The notes under the pieces are model-generated. The model was given only the letters and a program-made list of their open reading frames with translations, was not told the origin of the DNA and did no database searches. 36,834 nt of DNA, from NCBI GenBank assembly GCA_009783445.1, contig WRFY01000105.1, forward strand, positions 1 to 36,834, written 5' to 3'. Within the stretch, counting starts at the first letter, position 1. The number at the start of each line of letters is the position of its first letter. Positions 34,617-36,834 of the stretch are shown piece after piece. Made by a program: the position numbers and the translations under genes. Source of the DNA: Candidatus Azobacteroides sp. (GTDB lineage Bacteria > Bacteroidota > Bacteroidia > Bacteroidales > Azobacteroidaceae).

Positions 34617-35390
34617 ATGACTGTTGTTTCGATTCCACAATATCCCCACAATATTCTCAGAACAATGCTATTTTTTATTATCATTTCTGGTTTATTGATA
34701 TTTGTAAGATGTAACAAATCTGCTGCGAAAGAATATGCAGATTCAGTTAATAAACTATGTCCATTGAAAATAAATAATAATGGAACATTAATGAATGTGG
34801 AAACGGTAAATGAAGATACATTGATGTTTAATTGTATGATTTCTAACGTTGATACAAATGCTTTGAAAATGACAAAAGAAGAATTGCTATATTTATGGAC
34901 GTATGATTCTATTTTTAATCCATTGCGCAATGAAAAAATAACAGGCATTTACAGATATTATGAAAGCAATACAAGACATAATGTCTTTGAAAATGTAATT
35001 ACTCCGGATGATTATCTTAACTATAAGATGGAAAACCATGCCTATCTTTATTTAAAGGCAATGGCAAATGTAATAAAAAGTCACCAATCTCTGCCTTATC
35101 AAATGGAAGATGGCGGATATTTATTAGATGTATTAGCGAAAAAGCCTGCTGTTTTAGAATATAAAATACAGCTTACGGATGTTGATATCAATGAATTGGA
35201 TACTGTCAAAATGAGAAAAAATGAGGGAAATATTATAAACAAATCGAGTTTATTAGAATCTGTTATTAGACAAAACCCATACGATATGGCTCGATTATAT
35301 AAAACCACATTCAGTTATTTTCTTTATGATAAAAAAGGTAATTATCTTGGTTCAGTGAGTGTAACTCCAGAAGATTATGAAGATGAGTAA
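34617..35390 (+). CDS. unrecognised secreted or membrane-anchored protein
   Basis: The frame gives 257 residues from 34617. An internal ATG at 34665 (MLFFIIISGLLIFVRCNKS) would give a cleaner lipoprotein-like or anchor start of 241 residues. The mature part is acidic and AT-rich in codon use, with DSVNKLCPLKINNNGTLMNVETVNEDTLMF and, near the end, a KKGNYLGSVSVTPEDYEDE tail. The DTLMFN and VSVTPEDY pattern resembles small beta-rich secreted proteins, but no family is recognised. Base composition is like the paralog array to its right and unlike cmk to its left. Confidence 0.7.
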   Translation: MTVVSIPQYPHNILRTMLFFIIISGLLIFVRCNKSAAKEYADSVNKLCPLKINNNGTLMNVETVNEDTLMFNCMISNVDTNALKMTKEELLYLWTYDSIFNPLRNEKITGIYRYYESNTRHNVFENVITPDDYLNYKMENHAYLYLKAMANVIKSHQSLPYQMEDGGYLLDVLAKKPAVLEYKIQLTDVDINELDTVKMRKNEGNIINKSSLLESVIRQNPYDMARLYKTTFSYFLYDKKGNYLGSVSVTPEDYEDE

Positions 35391-35500
35391 ATGTTTAGGT
35401 CAATGTGGAAATATGTTGGATAAATTATTTAAAACAACATTTCAATATAGTGGAATTCCTGAGTATGAAAATGAGTATTATTCTTCCAAAATTTGGATTA

Positions 35501-36001
35501 TTAAATCCATTTATAAGGCCCAACAAAACGATAATATTTCTTTTCTGGACAGGGATTTATTATCTTGACCTTGTATTTTGATAAAAATGCCTTTTCAAGA
35601 GCATTCACTTCCTGTAGCATAAGCATTGAAATATTCTTGACCAAAAAGCTTATTTCCAGTACATTTCCTGAAGAATCAGAGTAAAAAATCATAGTGATAA
35701 TCTGTCCTTTCAACTCTTTTTTCCTCTCTGCAGAAAATATTTCATCAAAAATCTTGTCATAAGATTCAATTGTTTCTGCATGCCAAACACACTCATAAGG
35801 CAAGTTTTCATTTATTTTATTAAGATGATTCTTTCTGTTTTGAATGAAACAAATCAATGTATCATACACATAGACTTGATCGCCAAAGGATTGCTCGATA
35901 AACCGCGCAGGTTGCATATTGGAATTCTGAGCCTGATTGGGGCGGCAGAATCCAAAAGTTAAACAAACGGTAGCGAATAAAAAGATTTGCATTGTTTTCA
36001 T
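35501..36001 (-). CDS. small secreted protein, paralog array member 1
   Basis: The 166-residue protein has a signal peptide (MKTMQIFLFATVCLTFGFC) and a mature part with SFGDQVYVYDTL, IFDEIFSAERKKELKG and FYSDSSGNVLEISFLVKNISML, ending PCPEKKYYRFVGPYKWI. About four residues in five match the gene at 36115-36618. The D-x-S-G-N-V-x-x-x-x-F-x-V stretch recalls TonB-C-like beta strands, but no family is recognised. It is the leftmost of three direct-repeat copies; stop codons are spaced 614 and 617 bases apart. Confidence 0.75.
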   Translation of the reverse strand: MKTMQIFLFATVCLTFGFCRPNQAQNSNMQPARFIEQSFGDQVYVYDTLICFIQNRKNHLNKINENLPYECVWHAETIESYDKIFDEIFSAERKKELKGQIITMIFYSDSSGNVLEISFLVKNISMLMLQEVNALEKAFLSKYKVKIINPCPEKKYYRFVGPYKWI

Positions 36002-36053
36002 ATCTCGCCTCTCAAAAATTTTCTGTAATGAGATAAAATCAAATTAAAGATCA

Positions 36054-36082
36054 TCCGGCAAAACGATTACCGCCTTGCCGGA
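36054..36082. terminator. inverted repeat between array members 1 and 2
   Basis: TCCGGCAA (36054-36061) and TTGCCGGA (36075-36082) form an 8-base stem with a 13-base loop, about 50 bases upstream of gene 1 and 30 bases past the end of gene 2 on the minus strand. The same feature, longer, recurs at 36666-36704. A terminator for the upstream copy is likely. Confidence 0.6.
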
Positions 36083-36114
36083 CAATAAAAACCGTTCTAC
36101 TTACTTTAAAATAA

Positions 36115-36618
36115 TTAAAGCCATCCCTTGTAAGTTCCAAAAAAAAGATAAGATTTCTTTTCTGGACAAGGATCTATTATTTTGACCTTGTATTTTAATA
36201 AAAATTCCTTTTCAAGAGCATTCACTTCTTGTAAAGTAAGCATTGAAATATTTTTGACTCTAAAGCTTACTTCCAGTATATTTCCTGAAGAATCAGAATA
36301 AAAAATCATAAGAAGAGTCCGTCCTTTTAATTCTTTTTTTCTTTCTGCAGAAAATATTTCGTCAAAAATAGAATTATAAGATTCTATTTCAGATAGATGC
36401 CAGTCACAATAATAAGGCAAATTTTCATTTTTCTCATCAAGATGATTTTTTTTGTTTTGAATGAAACAAGTCAAGGTATCATACACATAAACTTGATCAC
36501 CAAAAGATTGCTCAATAAACCGCGAAGGTTGCCTATTGGAATTCTGAGCCTGATTGGGGCGGCAGAAGCCAAAAGTTAAGCAAACCAGAACGAATAAAAA
36601 GATTTGTATGGTTTTCAT
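36115..36618 (-). CDS. small secreted protein, paralog array member 2
   Basis: The 167-residue protein has the same layout as array member 1: signal peptide to about GFC, QSFGDQVYVYDTL, EIFSAERKKELKG, YSDSSGNILEVSFRVKNISML and a PCPEKKSYLFFGTYKGWL end. Substitutions are spread along the mature part, so the copies have been diverging rather than being a fresh duplication. The upstream DNA (AAAATTTTCTGTAATGAGATA) is also shared, pointing to duplication of the whole gene with its control region. Function unknown. Confidence 0.75.
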   Translation of the reverse strand: MKTIQIFLFVLVCLTFGFCRPNQAQNSNRQPSRFIEQSFGDQVYVYDTLTCFIQNKKNHLDEKNENLPYYCDWHLSEIESYNSIFDEIFSAERKKELKGRTLLMIFYSDSSGNILEVSFRVKNISMLTLQEVNALEKEFLLKYKVKIIDPCPEKKSYLFFGTYKGWL

Positions 36619-36665
36619 ATCTTCTCTTTCAAAAATTTTCTGTAATGAGATATACTCAAATTAAT

Positions 36666-36704
36666 GATCGTCCGGCAAAACGAATCCCGCCTTGCCGGAC
36701 GATC
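36666..36704. terminator. perfect 13-base inverted repeat between array members 2 and 3
   Basis: GATCGTCCGGCAA (36666-36678) and TTGCCGGACGATC (36692-36704) are perfect inverted complements around a 13-base loop. It is the better preserved form of the hairpin at 36054-36082 and lies in the same place relative to the genes. Confidence 0.65.
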
Positions 36705-36731
36705 AAAACCATTCCGCTTATTTTAAAATAA

Positions 36732-36834
36732 CTAAAGCCATCCCCTGTAAGCTGCAGTAAAAAGATAATATTTCTTTTCCGGACAGGGATTAATTATTTT
36801 AAACTTATATTTCAAAAATGCATTTTCAAGGGCA
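36732..36834 (-). CDS. small secreted protein, paralog array member 3 (partial, cut by window edge)
   Basis: Only the last 34 codons are inside the window. The minus strand from 36834 reads ALENAFLKYKFKIINPCPEKK, then YYLFTAAYRGWL and a TAG stop at 36732-36734. This matches the C-termini of the two complete neighbours, so the array continues to the right with at least a third copy. Confidence 0.7.
   Translation of the reverse strand, partial: ALENAFLKYKFKIINPCPEKKYYLFTAAYRGWL

Noticed and set aside
35377..35568. 63-codon frame between the unrecognised secreted protein and the paralog array
   Set aside because: It overlaps the end of one gene and runs antisense to the other, with no signature; it is probably chance.
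35501..36834. Tandem repeats as a CRISPR array
   Set aside because: The repeat unit is over 600 bases and encodes a protein; there are no short regularly spaced repeats and no cas genes.

Overview
The window is a piece of a Bacteroidota (order Bacteroidales) chromosome. The evidence is a SusC/SusD pair with a surface lipoprotein, PorQ, a Bacteroides-type citrate synthase, and many copies of the Bacteroidetes sigma-ABfr -7 box (TAnnTTTG) in front of genes on both strands. Most genes are housekeeping, and the breaks in content are local.

Left part (1-4260): a secreted CapA-like/NlpC-P60 fusion protein converges on a slyD-aroC operon. A tRNA-Glu(TTC) and rpsT follow, sharing one promoter and one terminator.

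Polysaccharide utilisation locus (4267-17000, all minus strand): susC, susD and a surface glycan-binding lipoprotein form one unit ending in a strong hairpin at 9866-9900. After a 650-base gap come a GH16 beta-glucanase with two BACON domains, a GH3 beta-glucosidase and an alpha/beta hydrolase broken by a one-base frameshift. GH16 plus GH3 suggests beta-1,3 or mixed-linkage glucan. No regulator is present. Related MITE-like repeats occupy both large gaps, at 9480-9655 and 16671-16964.

Oxidative TCA branch (17123-22038): aconitase, isocitrate dehydrogenase and citrate synthase lie in a row. The cofactor pocket of the dehydrogenase looks NAD-specific. A perfect 15-base palindrome sits in the aconitase leader.

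Middle housekeeping block (22148-30321): nadC, a secreted C1 peptidase, galM, nrnA, a succinyl/acetyl-CoA transferase, a small membrane protein, a candidate small RNA with a full consensus promoter and its own hairpin terminator, and miaB.

Right part (30284-36834): a secreted protein that may carry a type-23 polymorphic-toxin-like domain, with a start that looks frameshifted; an AbiEii toxin remnant; a lipoprotein; a TonB-like protein; and the porQ-cmk pair. The last 2.2 kb is AT-rich and holds unrecognised secreted proteins, including a tandem array of at least three paralogs separated by inverted repeats and running off the right edge.

Part 2 candidates in rough order of interest: the small RNA at 28745-28860, the palindromic repeats around the PUL, the paralog array at the right edge, the NAD-type isocitrate dehydrogenase, and the CapA-NlpC/P60 fusion. 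I see no CRISPR array, integrase, complete insertion sequence or rRNA.
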